From: Bacteroidales bacterium
GTDB taxonomy: Bacteria > Bacteroidota > Bacteroidia > Bacteroidales > Muribaculaceae
Assembly (NCBI GenBank): GCA_004552485.1
Contig: SFOH01000002.1
Coordinates: forward strand, 14,243-78,242
Reading direction: 5' to 3'
DNA length: 64,000 nucleotides
A program made the position numbers and the translations under genes. The notes beneath the pieces are model-generated. The model worked only from the letters and a program-made list of their open reading frames with translations. It did no database searches and was not told the origin of the DNA. Shown piece by piece: positions 42,482 through 50,613 of this stretch. Each line of letters opens with the position of its first letter. The stretch's first letter is position 1.

Positions 42482-43249
42482 TTAGGCCTGGCGGCGGAAC
42501 ATTGCGAGGGCGATGGAGGTGGCGACGGCGACGTTGAGGCTTTCGGCGGTGGCGGCGTCGGCGGGGTAGGGAGGTATGAAGAGCGTGTTGGTGAGCAGGG
42601 CGCGGACGTCGTCGGAGACGCCGCGGCCTTCGTTGCCCATGACGAGGACGGCGCTCTGCGGGAGCGCGGCCGTGTAGATGTTCTCGGCGCGGTGGTCGAG
42701 GAGCGTTCCGTAGACGGGGACGCGTTCGGCCAGGTGCGGAAGCTCGTCGGCGAGGTCGCAGTAGTGGACGGCGACGCGGGCGATGGAACCCATGGTTGCC
42801 TGGACGACCTTGGGGTTGAAGGCGTCGACGGTGTCGCGGGATGCGAGGATGTGGCGGACGCCCATCCAGTCGGCGACGCGTATGATGGTGCCGAGGTTGC
42901 CGGGGTCCTGGATGCGGTCGAGAGCTATAACTAACTGTGTGGCAAGCTCTTCGACGGATGGCATCGCGTGGTGTGGCATCTCGTAGACGGCGATGACGGG
43001 TGCGGGCGTGGTGAGCGAGGACATGCGCTCGAGGTCGGCGCGCGTGGCGATGGCTACGTCGTGGCCGCGGAGAAGGTCGGCGTGCTCTTCGGCCCACTTG
43101 CGTGTGGCGGCGATGAGGCGCGGCGTGAAATGGGGCAGAGTGTCGGTGACGCACTTGGTGCCTTCGGCCGTAAAGAGACCGGCCTCGCGGCGGTGGCGGG
43201 CATCGGCGAGCTGGCGGACCGACTTGCGTATGGCGTTGGTGAGTTCCAT
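42482..43249 (-). CDS. SpoU/TrmH-family RNA 2'-O-methyltransferase
   Basis: The 255-residue product has a substrate-binding N-terminal domain (1-100) and a SPOUT knot domain with ALDRIQDPGNLGTIIRVADW, VVQATMGSIARV, VMGNEGRGVSD and ESLNVAVATSIAL, motifs 1 to 3 of the TrmH group. It likely methylates a ribose in 23S rRNA or tRNA; the target is not shown. Gaps to bioB and radA are 15 and 17 bases. Confidence 0.9.
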   Translation of the reverse strand: MELTNAIRKSVRQLADARHRREAGLFTAEGTKCVTDTLPHFTPRLIAATRKWAEEHADLLRGHDVAIATRADLERMSSLTTPAPVIAVYEMPHHAMPSVEELATQLVIALDRIQDPGNLGTIIRVADWMGVRHILASRDTVDAFNPKVVQATMGSIARVAVHYCDLADELPHLAERVPVYGTLLDHRAENIYTAALPQSAVLVMGNEGRGVSDDVRALLTNTLFIPPYPADAATAESLNVAVATSIALAMFRRQA

Positions 43250-43264
43250 GGGCAGGGAGGGGAG

Positions 43265-44230
43265 TCAGAAGGTGTAGCCGGCGTCGCGGGCGAGGTCGCG
43301 GTCGGCGTCGATGGTGGAGCCGACGGTGGTGAGCAGGTCGCCGGTGATGCCGCCGTTTATGCCCACGCGCATACATTCTATCTGGGCCTCGCGGCTGAGG
43401 CGTCGGCGGCCGCCGGCAAAGCGCAGCTGGGTGTGCGGGTGGATTAGGCGGAAGAAGGCGATGGTGTCTATGATGTCGTCTTCGGAGATGAGCGGCGTGT
43501 CGGCGAGGGGCGTGCCGGGAATCGGGCAGAGGATGTTGATGGGGATTGAGTCGGGATGCGCGCGGCGGAGGGTGAGGGCGAACTCGATGCGCTGGAGCTC
43601 GGTTTCGCCCATGCCGATGATGCCGCCGGAGCAAATCTCGAAGCCGAGGGAGCGTGCGGCCTCGATGGTGCGGAGTTTGTCGTCGATGGTGTGGGTCGTG
43701 CAGAGCGTGGCGAAGTGGGAGGGAGCCGACTCGAGGTTGCAGTGATAGCGGCGCACTCCGGCATCCCACAGCTGTTGTAGCTGCTCGCGGTCGAGGAGAC
43801 CGAGGCTTGCACAGGTCTCGATGCCGGTCTGCTCGCGGGCTTCGCGCAGGAGACTGCATATCTCGGTGAGCGCCTTGCCGCGCACCGCTTTGCCGCTGGC
43901 AACGAGTGAGAAGCGGTGGACGCCCTTAGAGGCATTGTGGCGGGCGGCGTCCATGCACTCGTTGTGGGGAATCATGGCGTACTCGTCGCAGTGAGTGTTC
44001 CAGTGGGCGGACTGGGCGCACCATTTGCAGTTCTCGGAGCAGCGTCCGGAGCGTGCGTTGACGATTGAGCACGAGTCGAACTGCACGGGGCAGAAGGCGC
44101 GGGTCACCTCGGCTGCGGCGTCACGGAGGGCGCGGCGGTCGGTGACGTCGGCGAGGGCGTAGGCTTCGTCTTCGGTGAGGCTGCCGCCTGCGAGCACCTT
44201 CGCCTTTATTTTGTCGATGAATTCTGTCAT
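43265..44230 (-). CDS. bioB: Biotin synthase
   Basis: BioB is the radical-SAM enzyme that inserts sulfur into dethiobiotin. The 321-residue product has CSENCKWCAQS, the CxxxCxxC cluster motif, plus NLESAPSHF and FAGGRRRLSRE, where the conserved Arg of the second iron-sulfur cluster lies. It heads an operon with an RNA methyltransferase and radA rather than other biotin genes. Confidence 0.95.
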   Translation of the reverse strand: MTEFIDKIKAKVLAGGSLTEDEAYALADVTDRRALRDAAAEVTRAFCPVQFDSCSIVNARSGRCSENCKWCAQSAHWNTHCDEYAMIPHNECMDAARHNASKGVHRFSLVASGKAVRGKALTEICSLLREAREQTGIETCASLGLLDREQLQQLWDAGVRRYHCNLESAPSHFATLCTTHTIDDKLRTIEAARSLGFEICSGGIIGMGETELQRIEFALTLRRAHPDSIPINILCPIPGTPLADTPLISEDDIIDTIAFFRLIHPHTQLRFAGGRRRLSREAQIECMRVGINGGITGDLLTTVGSTIDADRDLARDAGYTF

Positions 44231-44255
44231 TTTCGGTTGTCAGTTTATTCAACTG

Positions 44256-44287
44256 CAAATTTACGCATTTTCGCGGCCATAACCAAA
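44256..44287 (-). promoter_or_regulatory. Promoter of bioB-trmH-radA
   Basis: On the minus strand TTTG (44287-44284) and TAAATTTG (44263-44256), 20 bases apart. No BirA-type palindrome is visible around it. Confidence 0.75.
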
Positions 44288-44337
44288 CGAAACGGGCAGG
44301 TGTGCGCAGGCATTTAAGTATTATTTATGCGAGGCTT

Positions 44338-44368
44338 TTTGCTATTTTTCGGAAAATCATTAACTTTG
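44338..44368 (+). promoter_or_regulatory. Promoter of the DUF4923 gene
   Basis: TTTG (44338-44341) and TAACTTTG (44361-44368), 19 bases apart; leader about 75 bases. Confidence 0.75.
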
Positions 44369-44449
44369 CACGGTTGCGGCGTGTTTAAAATAAGCGCGGC
44401 AGCGAGATTTTCAATAAGACATTCAATATAAATAAAGAAAGAAAAAGGC

Positions 44450-45262
44450 ATGAAACAGATTGTGAAAGCATTGTGTATGGCCGCGATGGCGCTGATGATG
44501 GCGTCGGCACCCGCTGAGGCACAGAATCTCGGCGGTATCCTCGATAAACTCGGCGTCAAGACTTCGGACAGCTCTGCCCCCAAGGACGACTCCAATGACG
44601 ACGGCGGCATCGGCGGCGTATTAGGCCAGGTACTTGGCACTGTCAGCAACGCTGCCGCCAGCAACGACTTCAACCTCGCAAGGCTGAAAGGACAGTGGGC
44701 GTACTCCTCTCCGGCCGTGTCCTTCAAGGGCAACAGCGGCACAGCAAACCTTGGCGGCGCGGCCGTGGCCACTCAGCTCGAGCAGAAGCTCGCGCCCTAC
44801 ATAAAGACGGCCGGTCTCGAACAGCTGACCATGTCGTTTGACGGCAACAACAACTTCGTGGCGCGCATCAAGGGCCGCTCGTTCAAAGGCCACATCGAGC
44901 GCGACACGGTCAACAACGAGATTCTCTTCTTCTTCGACAACAACAAGGGCAAAGGCATCAAGACGATGGTGACTAAGGCCGGCAACCTGGTGAACATCAC
45001 CTTCGACGCCGGCAAGATTCTCGAGATGGCGCAGAAACTTGCCGGAACGCTGAACATCAGCGCGTTGCAGACGGCAGCGTCGGTGCTTAAGAACTTCAAG
45101 GGTGCATACATCGGCGTGCGCTTCAAGCAGACGGCGACGAAACCTGCCGACGGCGACTTCGACGCCGCTGCCGCCGACTCGCTCGACAACTCGAAGACCA
45201 CGCTGACGAACATCCTTGACGGCCTCAACAAAAAATCGAAGTCGTCCAAGAAGAAAAAATAA
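44450..45262 (+). CDS. DUF4923 exported protein
   Basis: The 270-residue product has a signal peptide ending at AEAQN (about residue 25), a Gly/Asp-rich linker and a conserved domain (about 75-230) with LKGQWAYSSPAVSFKGN and LTMSFDGNNNFVARIKGRSF. This is the Bacteroidota DUF4923 family of unknown role, perhaps a lipocalin-like envelope domain. The end is lysine-rich (KKSKSSKKKK). trkH follows after 60 bases. Confidence 0.8.
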   Translation: MKQIVKALCMAAMALMMASAPAEAQNLGGILDKLGVKTSDSSAPKDDSNDDGGIGGVLGQVLGTVSNAAASNDFNLARLKGQWAYSSPAVSFKGNSGTANLGGAAVATQLEQKLAPYIKTAGLEQLTMSFDGNNNFVARIKGRSFKGHIERDTVNNEILFFFDNNKGKGIKTMVTKAGNLVNITFDAGKILEMAQKLAGTLNISALQTAASVLKNFKGAYIGVRFKQTATKPADGDFDAAAADSLDNSKTTLTNILDGLNKKSKSSKKKK

Positions 45263-45322
45263 CCCTCCCCCCACATAAATAACATCAGCCACATAACTAA
45301 CATAAAACACATCTAACCACCC

Positions 45323-47191
45323 ATGCCCGACCCCGACCCGAAAACCGGCGAACGCCTGACCCGCCTGTGGCAGCAGCTGCAGGGGGCTTACGGGCGATTC
45401 ACCGTGCGCTACACCACCGTGCTCCGCCACATCAGCGGCGTGCTTGGTGCGCTGGCTTTCGTGTGCTCGGCGAGCTGCCTGGTGCTCCTGGCGGTGTACG
45501 TCGGCTTCGACCATGCTGATGCGCATAAGCTAATGCTGCACAGGGCTTTGCGTGCGATTCAGATTGTGTTCCTGGTCAATATCTTCTTCGACCTGTTGCT
45601 GCGGTTTCGCCAAACGGTTCGCAACACGCGGGTGCTGAAGTGGATGGTCGACGTCGGCATCATTCTCACCCTCCTCCCGCTCCTCTATCCCCATCCCGAG
45701 CATCCGTGGCTGCCGTGGCTTGAGGCCGTGCTCTACTCCAACAAGTTCCTTTACATTGCCCTCACGGCTTACTCCGTCCTCGCCGTCAGCTCCGTGCTGA
45801 TGCGCATGACCGGGCGGCGCACCAACCCCTCGCTGCTGCTGGCCTCGTCGTTCCTCATCTTTATCACCGTCAGCTCGCTGCTGCTCATGATGCCGAAGTG
45901 CACCTACACCGGCATCTCCTTCCCCGACAGCCTCTTCGTCTCCACCTCCGCCGTGTGCATCTGCGGCCTCACGAGCGTCGACATCGCCTCCACGTTCACG
46001 CCTCTTGGACAGGGAATCCTGCTCGTGATGTTCGAAATCGGCGGCCTGGGATTAATCACGTTCACCAGCTTCTTTGCCGTCTTCTTCTCCGGCAAACAGA
46101 GCGTCTACAACCAGCTGCTCATCCGCGACTTCATCTACTCTAAGAGTATGAACTCGCTGACGCCCACGCTGTTATACATCCTGGGCTTCACGCTCGTCAT
46201 GCAGGTTATCGGCGCCGTGGGCATCTACTTCACCCTCCCCGACGCTATCGCCGACACCACCGCCGACCGCCTGTGGATCACCGCTTTCCACTCAGTCTCC
46301 GGCTTCTGCAACGTCGGCTTCTCAAACATTCCCGGCGGCATGGCCAACCCCGTGCTTATGCGCGACGGAGCATCGCTCTACGTGGTCATGAGCGTCCTCG
46401 TCTTCGCCGGCGCCCTCGGTTTCCCAATTCTCACCAATTTCAAGGACGGTTTTCTGGAGCATCTGCGGAGGATGTGGCACCGCCTGCACGGCCGGCGCCT
46501 GACCCGTCGACGCGTCCACATCTACGACATCAACACCAAGATTGTCCTCGTTACTACCTCCGTCGTTTTCCTCCTCGGCTTCGTCTCGTTCTGGGCCCTC
46601 GAGAACAACCACGCCCTCGCCGGAATGAGCACCGCCGACAAGGCCGTGCAGTCGCTTTTCAACGCCGTCATGCCGCGTTCCGGCGGCTTTACCACCATCA
46701 ATCCCGCCTCGTTCCTGGGCGTCACGCTCATGCTCGTGGTCGTGCAGATGTGGATTGGCGGCGCCTCCCAGTCGATGGCCGGCGGCATAAAAGTGAACAC
46801 CCTCGGCGTGCTCTGCCTCAACCTGCGCAGCATCGCCACCTCCGCCGGCCGCGTCGGCGCCTTCCGCCGCAGCATCGCCCCGCAGAGCATACGGCGCGCC
46901 AACGCCGTCACCTTCCTCAGCATCATCGCCTTCATCGTCTTCGCCGTCACGCTCATGATTCTCGAGCCCGACCTGCCCACCCGGAGCATCCTCTTCGAAA
47001 CCGTCTCCGCGACTTTCAACGTCGGCTCGTCGATGGGCATCACCTCCATGCTCTCCGACGCCTCGAAGTTCGTGATGTGCGTGGCCATGTTCCTGGGGCG
47101 CGTCGGCCTCATCTCCGTGCTCACCGGCATGTTCACACTGCGCCGCGACGCCTCGGCCTACTATCCCGAAGACGACGTTATAATCAACTGA
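45323..47191 (+). CDS. TrkH/KtrB-type potassium transporter subunit with N-terminal extension
   Basis: This is the membrane subunit of a Trk/Ktr potassium uptake system. The core (about 165-622) has four filter loops: CICGLTSVD (212-220), FCNVGFSN, RSGGFTT and FNVGSSMG, each with the filter Gly. About 160 residues before it hold roughly four extra hydrophobic helices (37-61, 76-95, 108-122, 140-160), giving 622 residues against about 450-500 for plain KtrB. The gating subunit gene follows after 18 bases. Confidence 0.92.
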   Translation: MPDPDPKTGERLTRLWQQLQGAYGRFTVRYTTVLRHISGVLGALAFVCSASCLVLLAVYVGFDHADAHKLMLHRALRAIQIVFLVNIFFDLLLRFRQTVRNTRVLKWMVDVGIILTLLPLLYPHPEHPWLPWLEAVLYSNKFLYIALTAYSVLAVSSVLMRMTGRRTNPSLLLASSFLIFITVSSLLLMMPKCTYTGISFPDSLFVSTSAVCICGLTSVDIASTFTPLGQGILLVMFEIGGLGLITFTSFFAVFFSGKQSVYNQLLIRDFIYSKSMNSLTPTLLYILGFTLVMQVIGAVGIYFTLPDAIADTTADRLWITAFHSVSGFCNVGFSNIPGGMANPVLMRDGASLYVVMSVLVFAGALGFPILTNFKDGFLEHLRRMWHRLHGRRLTRRRVHIYDINTKIVLVTTSVVFLLGFVSFWALENNHALAGMSTADKAVQSLFNAVMPRSGGFTTINPASFLGVTLMLVVVQMWIGGASQSMAGGIKVNTLGVLCLNLRSIATSAGRVGAFRRSIAPQSIRRANAVTFLSIIAFIVFAVTLMILEPDLPTRSILFETVSATFNVGSSMGITSMLSDASKFVMCVAMFLGRVGLISVLTGMFTLRRDASAYYPEDDVIIN

Positions 47192-47209
47192 CAATTAATG
47201 CACTAAACT

Positions 47210-47899
47210 ATGAGATACCTGATAATAGGACTTGGAATCTATGGCACCAGCCTGGCGCGCGATCTCGCCGCCCAGGGCCATGAAGTGATTGGTGTCGACT
47301 CGCGCCAGAATCGCATCGCCGACGTCAAAGACTACATCTCCACCACCTATCTGCTCGACTCCACCGACGAGTCGGCCCTCTCCGTCCTCCCCCTCGACGG
47401 CGTCGACCTCACCGTTGTCGCCATCGGCGAGAACTTCGGCGCCAGCATCAAGACCGTGGCGCTGCTTATGAAGCACGGCGTCAAGCACATCTATGCCCGC
47501 GCCGTAAACGACCTTCACGTCGCCATCCTCGAGAGCTTCAAGGTCGAGCGCATACTCACGCCCGAGCAGGCCTCGGCACGTTTTCTGACCCGTGAGATGC
47601 TCCTGGGCACGGAGATGTCCGCGCTCCAGATCACCGACTCCGTCTTCGTCACAAACTTCGCCGTGCCCGCCTATTTCTACGGCCGACGCTATCCCGAGCT
47701 CAAACTCTCCGAATATGGCATACAGCTCGTGGCCGCCACGCGACCGCAGGCCACCACGAACGTCCTTGGTCTCGGCAGTCAAAAGTACGTGCCGATAGAC
47801 CTGAACGATGCCACTGCCAACACCGTTCAGGAGGGCGACAAAATCACCGTCCTCGCAACCGACAAGGCCCTCCGGACCTTCATGCGCCACATCTCCTGA
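47210..47899 (+). CDS. TrkA/KtrA-type NAD-binding regulatory subunit
   Basis: The 229-residue product has one RCK N-terminal domain (MRYLIIGLGIYGTSLARDL with the GxGxxG motif) and one TrkA-C domain (about 145-225), the single-unit KtrA form that assembles as a ring under the transporter and gates it in response to nucleotides. It is co-transcribed with the trkH-type gene. Confidence 0.92.
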   Translation: MRYLIIGLGIYGTSLARDLAAQGHEVIGVDSRQNRIADVKDYISTTYLLDSTDESALSVLPLDGVDLTVVAIGENFGASIKTVALLMKHGVKHIYARAVNDLHVAILESFKVERILTPEQASARFLTREMLLGTEMSALQITDSVFVTNFAVPAYFYGRRYPELKLSEYGIQLVAATRPQATTNVLGLGSQKYVPIDLNDATANTVQEGDKITVLATDKALRTFMRHIS

Positions 47900-47934
47900 G
47901 CGGCGCACCGTGCCGGTCTCTCCTCTTCCGGAGG

Positions 47935-47961
47935 ACCGTGCCGGGAGCCCGCGGCTCCCGG
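47935..47961 (+). repeat. ACCGTG-tagged hairpin, copy 2
   Basis: ACCGTG (47935-47940), CCGGGAGCC, loop CGC, GGCTCCCGG: a perfect nine-pair stem between convergent ends of the trkA-type and Dabb genes. A further ACCGTGCCGG lies at 47907-47916 without the full hairpin. Confidence 0.8.
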
Positions 47962-47965
47962 TGTC

Positions 47966-48259
47966 TCAGAATTCGTAGTCGACGCAGGCGCGTGCCTCGC
48001 GGTGGCCTTTCAGCAGCCCGGCAGCGGCAACATGGGCCGGATGCTTGGCGTAGACGTCGACATCGGCCATCGTCGGGACAACGGCGGTTAGCACGACGTC
48101 CCAGTCTTCGGCGGGATTTTCGTTGATGGCCACTTCCATGCTCTGAAGGGGTTCGATTTTTGCGGGCAGCGCCATCAGCGCGTCGCGGAAAGCTTCGGCA
48201 ACGGCGCGGCGCTCGTCGGCAGTGCCCGTCAGCTTGAACATTACAATATGCTTTACCAT
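47966..48259 (-). CDS. Dabb (stress-responsive alpha-beta barrel) protein
   Basis: The 97-residue product begins MVKHIVMFKL and has DVVLTAVVPTMADVDVYAKH and HREARACVDYEF, the Dabb domain pattern of small dimeric alpha-beta barrels. Bacterial members have no settled function. ATG 48259 matches the family start; the frame is open upstream. Confidence 0.87.
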   Translation of the reverse strand: MVKHIVMFKLTGTADERRAVAEAFRDALMALPAKIEPLQSMEVAINENPAEDWDVVLTAVVPTMADVDVYAKHPAHVAAAGLLKGHREARACVDYEF

Positions 48260-48294
48260 TTCTGTGATAGTTTTTTGAGGTTGATTTCTACGTG

Positions 48295-48326
48295 CAAAAT
48301 TAGCGAATCGGCGCGAGATTTGCAAG
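48295..48326 (-). promoter_or_regulatory. Promoter of the Dabb gene
   Basis: On the minus strand TTG (in 48326-48323) and TAATTTTG (48302-48295), 20 bases apart. Confidence 0.65.
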
Positions 48327-48400
48327 AGAAAACGCCCTCCGGCTGAACCATGACGCCGCCGTGCTTGTTCTCAGAATAGAACAAATTAAACACAGAAACC

Positions 48401-48553
48401 ATGAGCAAGAAAGACACAAAACACGTAGCAGACGACCGCTATAACGGCGTCAACATGGACATCGCTGACCGCGACCACGTAACCCAAAAAGAAGTAGAAG
48501 CCGAGGTGCGCGAACTCAACAACAATCCCCGCAGCAACGACATCGACGAGTAA
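48401..48553 (+). CDS. 50-residue acidic small protein
   Basis: ATG at 48401 opens 50 codons ending TAA at 48551-48553. The product begins MSKKDTKHVADDRYNGVNMD and ends RELNNNPRSNDIDE; it is highly charged, with no membrane helix or cysteine. I recall short Bacteroidota proteins with the same LNNNPRxND ending, which suggests a conserved family, but this was not searched. A hairpin follows the stop. Function unknown. Confidence 0.65.
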   Translation: MSKKDTKHVADDRYNGVNMDIADRDHVTQKEVEAEVRELNNNPRSNDIDE

Positions 48554-48581
48554 CGCCTCCTTTGCACCCGCATGATGCACG

Positions 48582-48619
48582 GCAGCCCCGTCGCCCTATG
48601 AACAGGACGGCGGGGCTGC
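48582..48619 (+). terminator. Hairpin after the small-protein gene
   Basis: GCAGCCCCGTCG (48582-48593) pairs with CGGCGGGGCTGC (48608-48619), one G/T pair; no T run. Confidence 0.5.
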
Positions 48620-48645
48620 GGCGTTCCCCAGGACACAGCCGGACA

Positions 48646-48693
48646 TGAAAAAGGCCTGCCCGTGAGCTGAATTGCTCCCCGAGGGCAGGCCTT
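48646..48693 (-). terminator. Terminator of the pfp gene
   Basis: AAGGCCTGCCC (48651-48661) pairs perfectly with GGGCAGGCCTT (48683-48693); read on the minus strand the stem ends in TTTTTC. Confidence 0.8.
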
Positions 48694-48750
48694 GCAAGCT
48701 ATGATTCCGGGTATGTCTTTACCGACTGCAAGCGATGCTTGCCGGCGGCT

Positions 48751-50400
48751 TTACTTGGATTTGTGCTCGTACTGGAGGGTGAGCGAGGGTTGGTCGCAGA
48801 CCTCGGCGGGGCCAAAGTACTGGATGGGGCCGGGGTATACGTAGCAGGTGTTCAGAGCCCAGTCGTCGCGCTGTGAGGCGAACTTCTCGAAGGGTGCGCC
48901 GTCGAGGCGTACGAGAGCTTTCTGAATCACGGGCTTCATCTCGCCGTTGCGGCGCTCCATGTTCATCATCATGGTGATGGGGATGCCGCCGGCCTGCCAC
49001 TGTACGGCGGGCTTAACGAGGTTGCGGACGCTCGACATGTAACCGGTTACGCCGGCGTTGATGAGGCATGCGGCGTTGAAGCCGAGAGCGTAGCAGTAGT
49101 CTGCGTCGAAGTTCGAGGGAGCGGCGCAGCGGCCTTCGTAGCCGAAGAAGTGGTGCTGAGGTGAGAATTTGCCGTTGTAGGCGCCTTCGGCCTTCATCTG
49201 GTCGAGACGTTTGCCGACCATCTCGGAGAGGAGTTTCTCGGTCTCGATGAGCGAAACCTGCACGTTGCCGTGGGGGTCGCGGTCGAGGCTGAGCTGGAGA
49301 GCGACGCCGGCGGGCAGCGAGGCGTAGGTGGCGGCGTGTTCGGGGCTGAGGTGGTCGATGACCCACTGGCGCTTGCTGTCTTTGTCGACGGCGGCGAACT
49401 CGTCGGCCTTGGCGGCGAGGAGGTCGTTGATTTCGGCGATGAGAGCCTTCATGGCGGGGATGAACTCGATGAGGCCTTCGGGAACGAGGACGGTGCCGAA
49501 GTTGTTGCCTTCGGCGGCGCGGGCGGCCACGACGTCGGCAATCTGGTTGACGATCTGCTGGAGGGTCATGTTCTTGGCCTCGACTTCCTCGGAGATGATG
49601 CAGACGTTAGGCTGGGTCTGCAGTGCGCATTCGAGGGCGATGTGCGAGGCGGAGCGGCCCATGAGTTTCATGAAGTGCCAGTATTTCTTGGCGCTGTTGC
49701 AGTCGCGCTCGATGTTGCCGATCATCTCGGAGTAGACCTTGGTGGCGGTGTCGAAACCGAAGGAGGTTTCGATGAGGTCGTTCTTGAGGTCGCCGTCGAT
49801 GGTCTTGGGGCAGCCGATCACCTGTACGCCGCAGTTGTTGGCTTTGTAGTATTCGGCGAGTACGGCGGCGTTGGTGTTGGAGTCGTCACCGCCGATGATA
49901 ACGACGGCGCTGATGTTGAGCTCTTTGAGGATTTGGAGGCCTTTGTCGAACTGATCTTTGTTCTCGAGTTTTGTGCGGCCAGAGCCGATGATGTCGAAGC
50001 CGCCGGTGTTGCGGTATTCGTCGATGATGGGAGCGGTGAGCTCGATGTATTTGTGGGCGACGAGGCCGCCGGGGCCCATGATGAAGCCGAAGAGGCGGCT
50101 GTCACGGTGGATTTTCTTGATGCCGTCGAAGAGGCCGGAGATGACGTTGTGTCCGCCGGGAGCCTGGCCGCCGGAGAGGATTACGCCGACGTTGACGGGT
50201 TTGCCGATGGTGGGAGCGGTGTTCTTCTCGAAGTGGATTTCGGGAAGGCCGTAGGTTGTGGGGAAGAGGGCTTTGATTTCTTCCTGGTTGGCAACGGACT
50301 GGGTGGGTTTGCCGGCGACGGCTTTAACGGGGCCGGTAAGAGCAATGGGGAGCTTGGGCTGATAGGTTGCTCTTGCTTTTTGCAAAGCGCTTTTTTTCAT
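48751..50400 (-). CDS. pfp: Diphosphate-dependent 6-phosphofructokinase
   Basis: This enzyme phosphorylates fructose 6-phosphate with pyrophosphate, reversibly, in glycolysis. The 549-residue product is of the long type. IGGDDSNTNA has Asp where ATP-dependent enzymes have Gly (GGDGS), and PKTIDGD holds the catalytic Asp and the Lys typical of PPi use. MGRSASH contacts the sugar phosphate. A terminator follows at 48.65-48.69 kb. Confidence 0.93.
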   Translation of the reverse strand: MKKSALQKARATYQPKLPIALTGPVKAVAGKPTQSVANQEEIKALFPTTYGLPEIHFEKNTAPTIGKPVNVGVILSGGQAPGGHNVISGLFDGIKKIHRDSRLFGFIMGPGGLVAHKYIELTAPIIDEYRNTGGFDIIGSGRTKLENKDQFDKGLQILKELNISAVVIIGGDDSNTNAAVLAEYYKANNCGVQVIGCPKTIDGDLKNDLIETSFGFDTATKVYSEMIGNIERDCNSAKKYWHFMKLMGRSASHIALECALQTQPNVCIISEEVEAKNMTLQQIVNQIADVVAARAAEGNNFGTVLVPEGLIEFIPAMKALIAEINDLLAAKADEFAAVDKDSKRQWVIDHLSPEHAATYASLPAGVALQLSLDRDPHGNVQVSLIETEKLLSEMVGKRLDQMKAEGAYNGKFSPQHHFFGYEGRCAAPSNFDADYCYALGFNAACLINAGVTGYMSSVRNLVKPAVQWQAGGIPITMMMNMERRNGEMKPVIQKALVRLDGAPFEKFASQRDDWALNTCYVYPGPIQYFGPAEVCDQPSLTLQYEHKSK

Positions 50401-50461
50401 ATAGTTATGAATATATATTGGTTAGATAAATTCTTGTTGAAAACGTATGCTTTCTCGGATA

Positions 50462-50469
50462 CAAAGTTA
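50462..50469 (-). promoter_or_regulatory. TAACTTTG box of pfp
   Basis: TAACTTTG on the minus strand, 61 bases before the start codon; the -33 element is not a clear match. Confidence 0.5.
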
Positions 50470-50613
50470 CGCATTTTGCGGGACAAAACAGGGCGAAAAA
50501 GCGGCATAAAAGGAGTGTTGTCGGCTGCCGATATAGTTAAAAAATACAAAGAGGGCTGAAGCCGGCGATTAGTCCGTAATGGGCCTCATCACTTATCACT
50601 GACAACTTATCAC

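Noticed and set aside
42465..43859. The radA frame stays open upstream, giving a 926-codon frame.
   Set aside because: The extra part is an Arg/Pro/His-rich shadow of the methyltransferase and bioB genes; RadA likeness begins exactly at 42464.
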